From positions 124,001 through 188,000 of the forward strand of contig JARGOX010000010.1 in NCBI GenBank assembly GCA_029233925.1: a DNA stretch of 64,000 nt. Direction: 5' to 3'. Shown in pieces: positions 52,686-61,772 of this stretch (its first letter is position 1; every line of letters starts with the position of its first letter). Both the position numbers and the translations under genes were made by a program. The DNA comes from Rhizobiaceae bacterium (GTDB lineage: Bacteria; Pseudomonadota; Alphaproteobacteria; Rhizobiales; Rhizobiaceae). The notes beneath the pieces were generated by a model. The model saw only the letters and a list, made by a program, of their open reading frames with translations, searched no databases and had not been told where the DNA came from.

Positions 52686-53432
52686 TTGTCCAGTGCAAAA
52701 TATCCAACGGCCCATGGCTACCTGACGGAAATTACCCGGCTCAAGTACATAGATGCTGCCGTCGCCAAAAAAGTGCTTCCCAAAGACGCGCACCGCATGC
52801 CGGATATCATTTCTCTTTCCGCACCCTCTGATATCACCAAACCCATTCAGTTCTGGCAATTGTTTTCTGTGCTTGGACAGGATCGTATCGTTGGCATCGT
52901 CAGGAACTTCTATGAGCGGGTTTTTGACGATGAAGACTGGTTTCGTTCGGTTTTTGCCCGGGTGGGCGCAGCAGACCACCATGTCGCCACGCAGGCTGGC
53001 CTTTGGCTGGATGTGATGGGGGCGGGGCCTGCTTATCATGGCGGGGAGTTCCGGCTCAACTTCCATCATACCCACAATGCCATGCAACTGATGAATGAAA
53101 AGGGCGCTCAACGATGGGCGAGACTGATGGTAGAGGCTCTGGATGCGTCAGCAAATCTGATGACTGAGGATAAAAGGGTCAGGCCCAGCCTCAATACGTT
53201 TCTCACGCATTTTTTTGGCAAATACGCCGAGGATTTCAAATTCAACAATCGTGAAACCTTTGGTGCAACAAACCCGCCATTCAAACGGAAAATCAATTTC
53301 CTCAACATGACGGAAGCTGCGATTGAAGCTTTGCCGGAAGATGAATTGAAAGATGCGCTGATTGAACGTGGTGTCAACGTGGAAATCTACCCCGACAAAC
53401 GGGCGCTGGTGAACAAGGCATTGAGCTTATGA
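52686..53432 (+). CDS. truncated-haemoglobin-like protein with N- and C-terminal extensions, 248 aa
   Basis: The core (about residues 55-150) reads like a truncated haemoglobin: F-Y-E-R-V-F-D-D-E-D-W-F-R-S-V-F, D-V-M-G-A-G-P-A-Y-H-G-G-E, F-H-H-T-H-N-A-M-Q-L-M and R-W-A-R-L-M-V-E-A-L, with His residues able to bind haem. Before it is a 50-residue segment and after it about 100 residues, ending in a compact helical stretch (L-P-E-D-E-L-K-D-A-L-I-E-R-G-V-N). I cannot name that tail. TTG 52686 follows GGAGA; TTG 52671 is possible. It may sense or store O2/NO for a neighbouring catabolic enzyme, but position alone suggests this. Confidence 0.7.
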   Translation: MSSAKYPTAHGYLTEITRLKYIDAAVAKKVLPKDAHRMPDIISLSAPSDITKPIQFWQLFSVLGQDRIVGIVRNFYERVFDDEDWFRSVFARVGAADHHVATQAGLWLDVMGAGPAYHGGEFRLNFHHTHNAMQLMNEKGAQRWARLMVEALDASANLMTEDKRVRPSLNTFLTHFFGKYAEDFKFNNRETFGATNPPFKRKINFLNMTEAAIEALPEDELKDALIERGVNVEIYPDKRALVNKALSL

Positions 53433-53685
53433 TCTCTGATTTGCCCCCTGTTTCAAGGCCGGTGACAAGACGCTTTGTTCTGACAGACGTTTTTTGCGCT
53501 GGAGATTTTCTTGGGGTTGGGCTTCGTGCGATTGCATAATACAGGACTTTGCGCGCATGATCAGCGCGGTGCGAAGGGGGCAAATAATCAAAACTCTGAC
53601 TGTTCATAACGGACTGCCGAGAATCTGATTTGCTCCTTTCACACAACAATTCTTGCCTGGACAGATACTTGGGAAAACGAATCTG

Positions 53686-55341
53686 ATGACAAAGAAGCCG
53701 AATGTTCTATGGATCATGGCTGATCAACTGCGGTTTGATTATCTGAGCTGCTACGGTCACCCGCATCTACACACGCCCCATATCGACAGTCTGGCCGCGC
53801 GTGGCGTTCGCTTTACCAATACCTATGTGCAATCGCCGGTATGCGGACCTTCGCGCATGTCCGCCTATACGGGGCGATATGTTCGCAGCCATGGATCGAC
53901 CTGGAACGGCATACCCTTGAGGGTAGGCGAGCCCACGCTGGGTGATCATCTTCGCGGTGCAGGCATACGTGCCGGGCTTGTGGGAAAAACCCACATGGTT
54001 GCGGATGCGGAAGGCATGGCCTGGCTGGGCGTCGATCCCAAGAGTGAAATTGGTGTGCGCGTATCCGAATGTGGTTTTGAACCTTTTGAAAGGGACGACG
54101 GTCTTCATCCTGACAGCATTGGGCAGCGCTGGTCGGCCTATGACGATTATCTGATGGCATTGGGCTATAAATCCGACAATCCCTGGGAGGATTTTGCAAA
54201 CTCTGGCATCGATGAGGATGGGGCGCTGATGTCCGCCTGGCTGCTGAAGAATTCCCGTCTGGAGGCGAATATTCCGGAGGAACATTCAGAAACGGCCTAT
54301 ATGACCAACCGCGCCATGGATTTCATGGAGGACGCCATGCAGCAGGAGGAGCCCTGGCTGTGTCACTTGAGCTATATCAAGCCCCATTGGCCCTATATTG
54401 TTCCCGCACCCTATCATGACATGTATGGCCCTGAACACATCATCGCACCGATCAGGTCTTCCGCCGAGCGCGACACCGACCACCCCTTGTTGCGCGCCTA
54501 TCTGCAATCGCGCGTCTGTCGCTGTTTTGCGCGTGACCAGGTGCGCGAGCATGTAATCCCCGCCTATATGGGGCTGATCAAACAACTCGATGACAATCTG
54601 GGTCGATTGTTTGCCTGGATGGATGAGAAGGGCCTGAGCGAAAACACCATTGTCGCCTTCACCTCCGATCATGGCGATTACATGGGCGACCACTGGATGG
54701 GCGACAAGGATTTCTATCATCAGTCAGCCGTAAAGGTACCCCTGATTATCTGCGACCCGAGACCTGCAGCAAACCATACGCGCGGCAGTGTTTCAGATGC
54801 TTTGGTGGAAATGATTGATCTTGCGCCGACGTTCATGGACGCTCTGGGCTGCCCGCCCAAACCCCATGTCCTGGAAGGCCGGAATCTGATGCCGCTGCTG
54901 CATGGAAAAGACGGCTTTTCCAGGCGGTATGTGATCAGTGAGCATGATTATTCCAGCTTTGAAATGGCACGGGCACTCGAGGTGCCGCAGGAGGATGCCC
55001 GTACTGTGATGATTTTTGACGGGCGCTGGAAATACATAAGATGCGAAGGCTTCAGACCGTTTCTGTTTGATCTTGAATTGGATCCTGATGAGCTTGATGA
55101 CATCGGGGGATCCGATCTGCAACAGCATTGTGAAGCGCGCGAGCGGATGGAGAAGGCCCTGATGACTTGGTCCCTGCAACATCATGCCCGCATAACGGCC
55201 AACGCGGAGCTCGTGTCGCGGTTGCCGCTAACCGCGGAATTTGGAATTTTGATCGGGTTCTGGGATGAGGCCGAATATGAACAGGCGACAGGAAAGCCGT
55301 TCAGCAGCCTTGTTCCCACCGGGCCTGCGACAGTGGATTGA
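53686..55341 (+). CDS. formylglycine-type sulfatase, 551 aa
   Basis: An alkaline-phosphatase-superfamily sulfatase. The active-site motif C53-G-P-S-R (C-x-P-S-R) lies in the N-terminal part and would be matured to formylglycine by a separate enzyme; D13 and the later D-H-G-D pair (T-S-D-H-G-D-Y-M-G-D-H) are metal ligands. No signal peptide, so it seems cytosolic. The substrate (sulfate ester or phosphonate/phosphate ester) cannot be read. ATG 53686 is chosen; TTG 53653 would add 11 residues. No formylglycine-generating enzyme gene is nearby. Confidence 0.85.
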   Translation: MTKKPNVLWIMADQLRFDYLSCYGHPHLHTPHIDSLAARGVRFTNTYVQSPVCGPSRMSAYTGRYVRSHGSTWNGIPLRVGEPTLGDHLRGAGIRAGLVGKTHMVADAEGMAWLGVDPKSEIGVRVSECGFEPFERDDGLHPDSIGQRWSAYDDYLMALGYKSDNPWEDFANSGIDEDGALMSAWLLKNSRLEANIPEEHSETAYMTNRAMDFMEDAMQQEEPWLCHLSYIKPHWPYIVPAPYHDMYGPEHIIAPIRSSAERDTDHPLLRAYLQSRVCRCFARDQVREHVIPAYMGLIKQLDDNLGRLFAWMDEKGLSENTIVAFTSDHGDYMGDHWMGDKDFYHQSAVKVPLIICDPRPAANHTRGSVSDALVEMIDLAPTFMDALGCPPKPHVLEGRNLMPLLHGKDGFSRRYVISEHDYSSFEMARALEVPQEDARTVMIFDGRWKYIRCEGFRPFLFDLELDPDELDDIGGSDLQQHCEARERMEKALMTWSLQHHARITANAELVSRLPLTAEFGILIGFWDEAEYEQATGKPFSSLVPTGPATVD

Positions 55342-55400
55342 AAAAACACGGTGGCTGCTGATCGGCTATCACCAGCTTCCTGCGCCTGCCGTGAACAATA

Positions 55401-56276
55401 TTATTCCAGCCCGATCCGCAATCCATCGCTGCCGATATGAAGCGACCCATCCCAGGTGGGCCTGACGGCACGGCGCCAATCCTCGTCGGTGAAATCGGGA
55501 TCATCGGAAGGGATCAGATGGTTCAGTGCCAGTGCCTTGACGTCAGCCTGCGTGGCGATCTTTCCTGCATCGCCGGCCATCGTGTGGGAGCGCAGCCAAT
55601 GTTTCATCAGCCGGTCATCCGTGTTGCCGATCCGCTTGAACAGGGCGTCGAGGGCCTCACCCAGCATGGCTTCATGGATGAGGAGGTTCGCGTCCCGGGC
55701 AAATTCGGCGAGCTTTGGCAGGTAGGCGGTGTCGCCCGAAAAGACCACATCATGCCTGCGCCCGGAAAACCGAAGGGAGAATGTATCGATCAGCGGCGGA
55801 TGTGTGTTGCGCATCGCTGAGACCGTCAGCGCGCGACTGTTCAATACGGGCCCATCGTCCAGGGTCTTGAAAGACACCAGTGCGGCAAGGTCAGGCCTGC
55901 CTTCATCCGCCATTCTCAATTCGATATCGGCCTTCATGGCGCAGAGGAAATGCTGCCAGTACTGGTCAGCGCCCTTGGGCGCAAAGACAGTGACCGGGGT
56001 TTTCAGGCCTGCCGTCCAGGCCGTGTGCAGCAGGCCGCCCAGTTCCAGATAATGATCGGAATGCAGATGCGTAATGAAAATCAGCTCCAGGTCTTTCAGC
56101 GCCATGCCCTGATCGACAAGACCGCGGGTGACACCCAGGCCGCAATCGACGACGATTTTCCGGCCTTCCAATACAAGCAGGCTGGACGTCGGGTTTGTTG
56201 ACCCCGGACGGATGGCCGGGCCACCCTTGGTGCCAAGAAGGGCAACGAAATTGTCTGTATCGCCAATTGTCTTCAT
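55401..56276 (-). CDS. MBL-fold metallo-hydrolase, 291 aa
   Basis: The zinc motif H70-x-H72-x-D74-H75 (T-H-L-H-S-D-H-Y) with a further His and Asp in V-F-S-G-D-T-A-Y and the C-terminal N-H-L-I-P-S region place it in the RNase Z/arylsulfatase-like group of MBL enzymes. It probably hydrolyses an ester in the same pathway as the genes around it. No signal peptide. It lies downstream of the aminotransferase and IclR genes on the minus strand with a 30-bp gap and is probably co-transcribed with them. Confidence 0.82.
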   Translation of the reverse strand: MKTIGDTDNFVALLGTKGGPAIRPGSTNPTSSLLVLEGRKIVVDCGLGVTRGLVDQGMALKDLELIFITHLHSDHYLELGGLLHTAWTAGLKTPVTVFAPKGADQYWQHFLCAMKADIELRMADEGRPDLAALVSFKTLDDGPVLNSRALTVSAMRNTHPPLIDTFSLRFSGRRHDVVFSGDTAYLPKLAEFARDANLLIHEAMLGEALDALFKRIGNTDDRLMKHWLRSHTMAGDAGKIATQADVKALALNHLIPSDDPDFTDEDWRRAVRPTWDGSLHIGSDGLRIGLE

Positions 56277-56306
56277 CGAAATGGTCCCAAATCGCTTTCG
56301 TTCCTA

Positions 56307-57665
56307 TCAAAGGGCGCTGAAGCCGGCATCCAGTGCCCCAAGCACCTGATCGACGTCACTTTGTGAAATGATGAGTGGCGGCGACAGGATGACATTCGGT
56401 CCGGATATGCGCACCATCACACCATTCTCATAGGCAACCTCCTGAAATCTGGCGGTTGTTGCCTTGTCGATCGGGGCCTTTGTTGCCCGGTCACGCACCA
56501 ATTCCATGGCCGCCATCAATCCGTGGCCGCCGCGGATGTCACCGATGATTGCGTGTTTTTCCATCAGCGCTTCAATGCCTTGGAAGAGCTGGGTTCCCCG
56601 GGCGGCTGCATTTGTCTTGACGTCGAGCCTTCTGGTTTCCGCAAGGCAGGCAAGAGCGGCGGCAGCACCCACGGGATGGCCGGAATAGGTATAGCCGTGG
56701 CCGATGGACGCTGCGCCTGTCTTGTCATTTTCGAAGACATCGACGAAGTGCTGCGCCATCATGACGGCACCGAAGGGGAAAAATCCATTGGTGATGGCTT
56801 TTGCCGTGCACATCAGGTCCGGTTTGACGCCCCAGAGGCGCGAACCGCTCCAGGCGCCCGAGCGCCCGAAGGCCGTGATCACTTCATCGGCGATCAACAG
56901 AATGCCGTTTCGGTCACAGATCTCGCGCACCATCGGCATGAGGGACTTGTGCGGCGGGATCACGCCTCCGGCCCCCAGGATCGGTTCCATGATAAAGGCG
57001 GCAATGGTGCCTGCGCCCTGAAAGGCGATTTCATCTTCCAGCGCTGCCGCACAGAGCTTCGCCAGTTTGGCCGGGTCGGTTTCATCAAAGGGATTGCGGT
57101 AGGTGTAAGGCGCGGGAATATGATGGCAGCCAGGCAGAAGCGGCTCGTAGGGTGTGCGAAAATTGGCGTTTCCGTTGATCGACGCCCCACCCATGTGGGT
57201 GCCATGATAGCCTTTCTTCAGGCTGATGAATTTGACCCGGCCATGTTCGCCTCTGATCTTGTGGAATTGCCGCGCCAGGCGCAGGGCTGTTTCAACACTG
57301 TCTGATCCGCCCGAGGTGAAAAAGGCCCGCACCAGTCCGTCTTCGGCGAAGAAATCGGCGAGCTCGTAGGAAAGCGTGATGATGGCGTCGTTGGATGTGC
57401 CGCGAAATATGGAATAATAGGGAAGTGCATCAAGCTGTTGGGTGATGGCTTCTTTCACAGGTGCGCAAGAGTAGCCAAGGTTTACATTCCAAAGGCCGCC
57501 GACCGCATCGATGGTTTCCTTGCCATCAACATCGCGAATGCGCACACCTGAACCACCGGTGATGATCTTCGGCGGGTTTGCCAGACTGTCGGCAGGGTGC
57601 GCCATCGGATGAAACATGTGGCGCGCATTGTTTTCTTTGAGGAAGTTGATGTTCTGGGAATTCAT
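56307..57665 (-). CDS. class III aminotransferase (omega-amino acid type), 452 aa
   Basis: A PLP-dependent transaminase. The PLP-binding Lys289 lies in C-T-A-K-A-I-T-N-G, with Y-H-G in G-Y-H-G-T-H and the D-E-V motif in L-L-I-A-D-E-V-I-T-A-F. The overall pattern (H-M-F-H-P-M at the start) fits omega-amino acid:pyruvate or taurine/beta-alanine aminotransferases. It would yield an aldehyde that the aldehyde dehydrogenase at 61773 could oxidise. ATG 57665 overlaps the IclR stop (ATGA). The longer frame upstream is inside the IclR gene. Confidence 0.9.
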   Translation of the reverse strand: MNSQNINFLKENNARHMFHPMAHPADSLANPPKIITGGSGVRIRDVDGKETIDAVGGLWNVNLGYSCAPVKEAITQQLDALPYYSIFRGTSNDAIITLSYELADFFAEDGLVRAFFTSGGSDSVETALRLARQFHKIRGEHGRVKFISLKKGYHGTHMGGASINGNANFRTPYEPLLPGCHHIPAPYTYRNPFDETDPAKLAKLCAAALEDEIAFQGAGTIAAFIMEPILGAGGVIPPHKSLMPMVREICDRNGILLIADEVITAFGRSGAWSGSRLWGVKPDLMCTAKAITNGFFPFGAVMMAQHFVDVFENDKTGAASIGHGYTYSGHPVGAAAALACLAETRRLDVKTNAAARGTQLFQGIEALMEKHAIIGDIRGGHGLMAAMELVRDRATKAPIDKATTARFQEVAYENGVMVRISGPNVILSPPLIISQSDVDQVLGALDAGFSAL

Positions 57666-58489
57666 GATTGTCGCTCCATTTGTCCGCGGCCCTGGGCCGC
57701 CTCGTTCCATACCTGTTTCAGGTCTTCGGGGATTGCGCCCCCCAACTCTGCCGAAATCGCTGTCGCTGCGTTCCACAATAAATTGACGAAACGCATCCTC
57801 GAATCGTCGTTCATTCTCGAAGCCGGGACGGCAATCGTGATCGTGCCGTAGGCGATCGCCCTGTCTTCGAAAAACGGAGCGGCAATCGAGCAGATTTCGG
57901 CCTCATAGGTCTGATTGGTGAAAGAATATCCCTGCCGCCGTGTCTTTTCGACCATGGCATTGAGTTCATTGTGATCGGTAACCGTGTGCTGCGTAAACCT
58001 GTCCAATGTCTTCGAGGCGGTGTGCTGCAGGAGGTTGGGCGGACCAAAGGCCAGAGCACAGATTCCGGAGGCTGTTGCATGCAGGGGCAGGATGTCGGCT
58101 TCGGAAAAATACACCCTTGTTCCGCCAGAGCCTGTGTCACGGAAATACAGTGACGACATGCCGTATCCCTGGCCATATCCCTGGATAAGGGATGCATGAA
58201 CCAGTTCATCGCTCTGGAGTGAAAGTTCATCCACCCATTGTGACACGATGCGTCGCGCCGGGAATGTCCTTTCGCGCACGGCAGAAAGCCTCAATACGGC
58301 AGCACCCAACCGGTATTTTCGTGTGTAGGGATTCTGATCCAGGAACCCGTTTGATTCCAGTTCAGCCAGGTGCCGATGCACGGTGGCTTTATCCTGTCCC
58401 GTCAGGCGACTGAACTCCGCCAAACCGATTTCCGGCATGAGCTCGGAAAAATAATTTAACAGATTCAATGCCTTTGATATTTTTCCCAT
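57662..58489 (-). CDS. IclR-family regulator, 275 aa
   Basis: An N-terminal winged helix (I-S-K-A-L-N-L-L-N-Y-F; G-Q-D-K-A-T-V-H-R-H-L-A-E-L) is followed by the IclR effector domain (L-P-L-H-A-T-A-S-G-I-C-A-L-A-F near residue 135 and C-S-I-A-A-P-F-F near 204). It likely controls its own aminotransferase/MBL operon and the divergent TTT operon. A perfect palindrome ACCAGAT-C-ATCTGGT at 58501-58515, 11 bp before its start codon, is a strong operator candidate. Confidence 0.88.
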   Translation of the reverse strand: MGKISKALNLLNYFSELMPEIGLAEFSRLTGQDKATVHRHLAELESNGFLDQNPYTRKYRLGAAVLRLSAVRERTFPARRIVSQWVDELSLQSDELVHASLIQGYGQGYGMSSLYFRDTGSGGTRVYFSEADILPLHATASGICALAFGPPNLLQHTASKTLDRFTQHTVTDHNELNAMVEKTRRQGYSFTNQTYEAEICSIAAPFFEDRAIAYGTITIAVPASRMNDDSRMRFVNLLWNAATAISAELGGAIPEDLKQVWNEAAQGRGQMERQS

Positions 58490-58500
58490 TCAATTTTCCC

Positions 58501-58515
58501 ACCAGATCATCTGGT
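58501..58515. promoter_or_regulatory. perfect palindrome, candidate IclR operator
   Basis: ACCAGAT-C-ATCTGGT is a perfect 7-bp-arm palindrome in the divergent region between IclR and tctC2. IclR-family regulators typically bind palindromes in their own promoter regions. Confidence 0.55.
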
Positions 58516-58540
58516 CTTCCATCCGAAGCTGCTCAATAAG

Positions 58541-58569
58541 TTGACAGACTTCAATTTTGGTAGCAAGAT
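58541..58569 (+). promoter_or_regulatory. candidate promoter of second TTT operon
   Basis: TTGACA (58541-58546) with a 17-bp spacer to CAAGAT (58564-58569), 49 bp before ATG 58618. The -35 is perfect, the -10 weak, as expected for a regulated promoter. Confidence 0.45.
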
Positions 58570-58617
58570 AAAAATGCAACGCCGGTTTAAATAATGAACC
58601 GAAACTGGGAGAAACAT

Positions 58618-59562
58618 ATGAAATCGCTGCTTACCTTGGCGCTTGCCGCCACAGTCTCGCTAGGCACCCTTGCCGCAACCCCTTCATTTGCTGAATATCC
58701 TGAAAAACCGGTCGCCTTTGTCGTGCCCTGGGCACCAGGTGATCTGGAAGACGTTCTCACACGCATGATCGCCGAAGACTTTCAGGCCAAATACGGCTCG
58801 CCGGCTGCGGTGCTGAACAAGCCCGGCGGTGGCGGTGGTCCGTTTCCCGGCGCCATATTCGTCGCCAATGAGCCTGCTGATGGTTACACAGTGGGTTCAT
58901 TTGTTGTCGGGGTACCAACCGTTGGGCCGCAAATCGGCATCGACGAACTGAATCCGAATCCCTTCGAGCCACTGGGCATCTTTCTGACCTATCCTTTCGT
59001 CATCGTCGCGGGACAGGATGCGCCCTATGATGATATTGACGGTCTGGCGGAATATGCCAAAACCAATGATGTCGCGCTTGGCCATTTCGGTGCGCCCCTG
59101 CCACCGACGCAGGTGACCCTTGCCCTGGCAAAGTCGAAAGGCTTCAGCTTTGCATCCGATGCTGCATTTGATGCGCTGGACTGCAATACCCTGGCCTCCG
59201 GTGATGTCGATGTAATGAACACAACGCTGCAACTGGTTCTTCCCTGCCTCGACAAGGTCAAGGTGCTGGCCTCGATCGGCAAAGAGCGTATTCCACTGAC
59301 ACCCGATACACCGACGGTTTCGGAACTGGTGCCGGCAATCAATCTGGCGCTATGGAATGGTCTGTTTGTACGCAAGGATACGCCCGCGGATGCCCGCGAA
59401 AAGATCATTGCGGTGGCAAAGGAAACGATCATGTCAGAGCGGGCGCAGAAGCTTGCCAGCGAAACAGGCGCTCTTCTTTACTGGCAGGATGCCGATGAAT
59501 CCACAGCGCAGATCGAGGCCGATATCAAGGCCCAGGGCGTGATTGCCGATATTCTGAAATAA
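58618..59562 (+). CDS. TTT periplasmic binding protein (Bug family), 314 aa
   Basis: A signal peptide (L-A-L-A-A-T-V-S-L-G-T-L-A-A-T-P-S-F-A) and the Bug opening (Y-P-E-K-P-V-A-F-V-V-P-W-A-P-G-D) show a tripartite-transporter binding protein. The usual P-G-G is P-G-D-L-E-D here, so its ligand pocket differs from 49649. ATG 58618 with GGGAGA upstream gives the proper signal; the frame extends eight codons upstream. It is divergent from IclR and is followed by a strong hairpin before the small permease gene. Confidence 0.9.
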   Translation: MKSLLTLALAATVSLGTLAATPSFAEYPEKPVAFVVPWAPGDLEDVLTRMIAEDFQAKYGSPAAVLNKPGGGGGPFPGAIFVANEPADGYTVGSFVVGVPTVGPQIGIDELNPNPFEPLGIFLTYPFVIVAGQDAPYDDIDGLAEYAKTNDVALGHFGAPLPPTQVTLALAKSKGFSFASDAAFDALDCNTLASGDVDVMNTTLQLVLPCLDKVKVLASIGKERIPLTPDTPTVSELVPAINLALWNGLFVRKDTPADAREKIIAVAKETIMSERAQKLASETGALLYWQDADESTAQIEADIKAQGVIADILK

Positions 59563-59573
59563 CCCAGATAAAG

Positions 59574-59596
59574 GGCAGCGCGACTGTCGCGCTGCC
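59574..59596 (+). terminator. hairpin between binding-protein and TctB genes
   Basis: GGCAGCGCGA (59574-59583) and TCGCGCTGCC (59587-59596) form a perfect 10-bp stem with a CTG loop, 11 bp after the stop. No T-run follows. Such stems after transport binding proteins usually stabilise that part of the transcript and lower read-through. Confidence 0.6.
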
Positions 59597-59621
59597 TGTT
59601 CCATTGTGAGGCGGGAAAAGC

Positions 59622-60164
59622 ATGCTGGTTCAAATCAAGACTTTGAAGCAATTGTTTCAACGGCACCGGCGGCCTGGCAATCTGTTTTTTGCGACGTTTT
59701 TTCTGATCCTCTCCCTCTTCCTTCTGAGCCAGATCGGCAACCAGACCGTTTGGAAGTCCTCGACAAAGTTTTATGCGCAACCCGCCTTGTGGCCGATTGT
59801 CTCGCTGGTTGGAATGGCCTTGTTTGCGCTGCTCAACTGGATCAGCGCCTGGGTCTCCCCGAAGATTGCCGGCAGATGGCTTGAGATTCAGTTCTGGCTT
59901 CGCTCTTTCGAATATGTCCTGTGGTTCATGGCCTATGTCTATGTGGTTCCGCTGCTTGGCTATCTGCCCTCCACGGTTCTCTTCGCCGTCGTTCTGGCAT
60001 TGCGCGTGGGATACAGGACCCCCAAAATGATCGGTTTCTCGGTGCTCATGGCGGTGAGTGTCGTCGTCGTTTTCAAGTCATTTCTGCAGGTCAGAGTGCC
60101 AGGCGGCCAGATCTACGAATGGCTGCCCGATTTCATGCGTTCATTCATGCTGACCTATTTCTAG
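59622..60164 (+). CDS. TTT small permease subunit TctB-like, 180 aa
   Basis: Four hydrophobic helices (about residues 20-38, 58-80, 100-118, 142-160) and a TctB-like layout, longer than 49010. Together with TctA (60174) it forms the membrane part of the second TTT importer. ATG 59622 is preceded by GTGAGGCGGG. The TctA gene begins 10 bp after its stop. Confidence 0.82.
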   Translation: MLVQIKTLKQLFQRHRRPGNLFFATFFLILSLFLLSQIGNQTVWKSSTKFYAQPALWPIVSLVGMALFALLNWISAWVSPKIAGRWLEIQFWLRSFEYVLWFMAYVYVVPLLGYLPSTVLFAVVLALRVGYRTPKMIGFSVLMAVSVVVVFKSFLQVRVPGGQIYEWLPDFMRSFMLTYF

Positions 60165-60173
60165 GAAAATCTG

Positions 60174-61691
60174 ATGGAAGATCTCGTCTCGGCATTTGGG
60201 CTGCTTGCCAGGATTGATGTGCTGGTCGCACTGCTGATTGGTTCCATTGGCGGCGTCATCATTGGGGCCATTCCCGGCGTTGGCGCAGCCGTTGCCATTG
60301 CCATCCTGCTGCCCGCAACCTTTTCGCTGGAGCCGCTCGTCGGTCTGACCATGCTCCTGGGGATCTATGGTTCCTCCATGTACGGTGGCTCGATCCCTGC
60401 CATTTTGATCAATACGCCCGGCACGGCGGTGAACGCCCTGACCACCTATGACGGCTATCCGATGACCAAAGCCGGAGAAGCAAGGCGCGCCATTTCACTG
60501 GCCTATTCGGCCTCCTTTTTTGGCGGCGTTTTCGGTATTCTTTGCCTCATTCTCCTGTCACCTGTTCTGGCGTGGATCGCACCGCAATTTGGAAGCCGCG
60601 AAATATTTCTGGCGGCGCTGCTGGGGATCATTCTTGTCGTCCTGGCCCATCGCGGGCAGATCTTTGCCGCCGGCATGCTGGCCTGTTTTGGCATATTCCT
60701 CAACACGATCGGACTTGAGCCGATCAAATACACCCAACGTTTCACATTCGGCCAATCCTGGTTGTCGTCCGGCATTGATCTCATTGTCGTCGTGCTCGGT
60801 CTCTTCGCCCTTTCCCAGGCCTTTGTCCTGATGGTCGACAAGGACGACAGCCCCAGGGCGCAGCCCCTGAAAGGCTCGCTCTTTTCCGGAATGAAGGAAC
60901 TTTTCGGCCACAAACGGGTGGCAACGGTTGCCTCGAGCTTTGGCGTATTGATGGGGATGATACCGGGGGTCGGTGAATTCACCGCACAGTTCATGTCCTA
61001 CACATATGCCCAGAAAACCTCGAAGAAGCCGGAGCTTTTTGGCAAGGGGTCGCCTGAGGGGCTGATCGCTTCTGAATCCGCCAACAATGCCGTTCCGGCG
61101 GCTGCCATGATCCCGCTTCTAGCGCTGGGTATTCCAGGAGAGGCTTTGACCGCCATGATGCTCTCGGTCTTTTACGTCCACAACGTAATACCGGGCCCGC
61201 AATTGTTTCAAAACGACATGGATTTCGTTCTGGCGCTTTACATCGCCATGCTGGTTCTCAACGTGCTGGTGCTGATCTTCCTGCTTTTCTCCACCAATCT
61301 GCTGACGAAGATCATCCAGATTCCGACGCGCTTTCTCGGAATTGTCATCATGATCCTGAGTTTCGTCGGCGTTTATTCGCTTCGAAATTCGATCGTTGAT
61401 TGTGCCATCGCGGCAGGTTTCGGGGTGTTCGGGCTTGTTCTCAAACGTCTGAACCTGCCGGTCGTGCCGATTATTCTGGGGATGGTTCTGGGCGGCATCA
61501 TGGAGACCAAGCTGCGCAGTTCCATGGCGCGGGTCAAAACACCGCTGGACTTCATCGACAGGCCGATCGCCGCAATCCTCTTTGCCATCATTGTGCTGGT
61601 CATCATTTTGCACATTCGAACCCTGGTGATCGAACACAGAAATCGCCAACCCGAAACCGACCATGATCTGCACGATACACAGATGCGCTAG
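60174..61691 (+). CDS. TTT large permease subunit TctA-like, 505 aa
   Basis: The TctA signature is repeated twice: G-A-I-P-G-V-G-A-A-V with Y-G-S-S-M-Y-G-G-S-I-P-A-I-L-I-N-T-P-G-T, and later M-I-P-G-V-G-E with E-S-A-N-N-A-V-P-A-A. About 11-12 helices. It is clearly diverged from the first TctA (47472), so the two importers are not recent copies. It ends the transporter part of the operon; a hairpin and the aldehyde dehydrogenase gene follow. Confidence 0.92.
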   Translation: MEDLVSAFGLLARIDVLVALLIGSIGGVIIGAIPGVGAAVAIAILLPATFSLEPLVGLTMLLGIYGSSMYGGSIPAILINTPGTAVNALTTYDGYPMTKAGEARRAISLAYSASFFGGVFGILCLILLSPVLAWIAPQFGSREIFLAALLGIILVVLAHRGQIFAAGMLACFGIFLNTIGLEPIKYTQRFTFGQSWLSSGIDLIVVVLGLFALSQAFVLMVDKDDSPRAQPLKGSLFSGMKELFGHKRVATVASSFGVLMGMIPGVGEFTAQFMSYTYAQKTSKKPELFGKGSPEGLIASESANNAVPAAAMIPLLALGIPGEALTAMMLSVFYVHNVIPGPQLFQNDMDFVLALYIAMLVLNVLVLIFLLFSTNLLTKIIQIPTRFLGIVIMILSFVGVYSLRNSIVDCAIAAGFGVFGLVLKRLNLPVVPIILGMVLGGIMETKLRSSMARVKTPLDFIDRPIAAILFAIIVLVIILHIRTLVIEHRNRQPETDHDLHDTQMR

Positions 61692-61707
61692 TAGCTTTCT
61701 ATAATTG

Positions 61708-61730
61708 GCAGCGCGTGCACCGCGCGCTGC
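61708..61730 (+). terminator. hairpin before aldehyde dehydrogenase gene
   Basis: GCAGCGCG (61708-61715) and CGCGCTGC (61723-61730) pair around TGCACCG, 17 bp after the TctA stop. No T-run. It resembles the 59574 hairpin in its GCAGCGCG arm. Confidence 0.5.
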
Positions 61731-61772
61731 ATGAATGACGACCTTCTAATTCACCACGGCAGGGAGAATGGC

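Noticed and set aside
56523-57305. 260-codon plus-strand frame inside the aminotransferase gene
   Set aside because: Antisense to PLP-enzyme motifs; no independent support.
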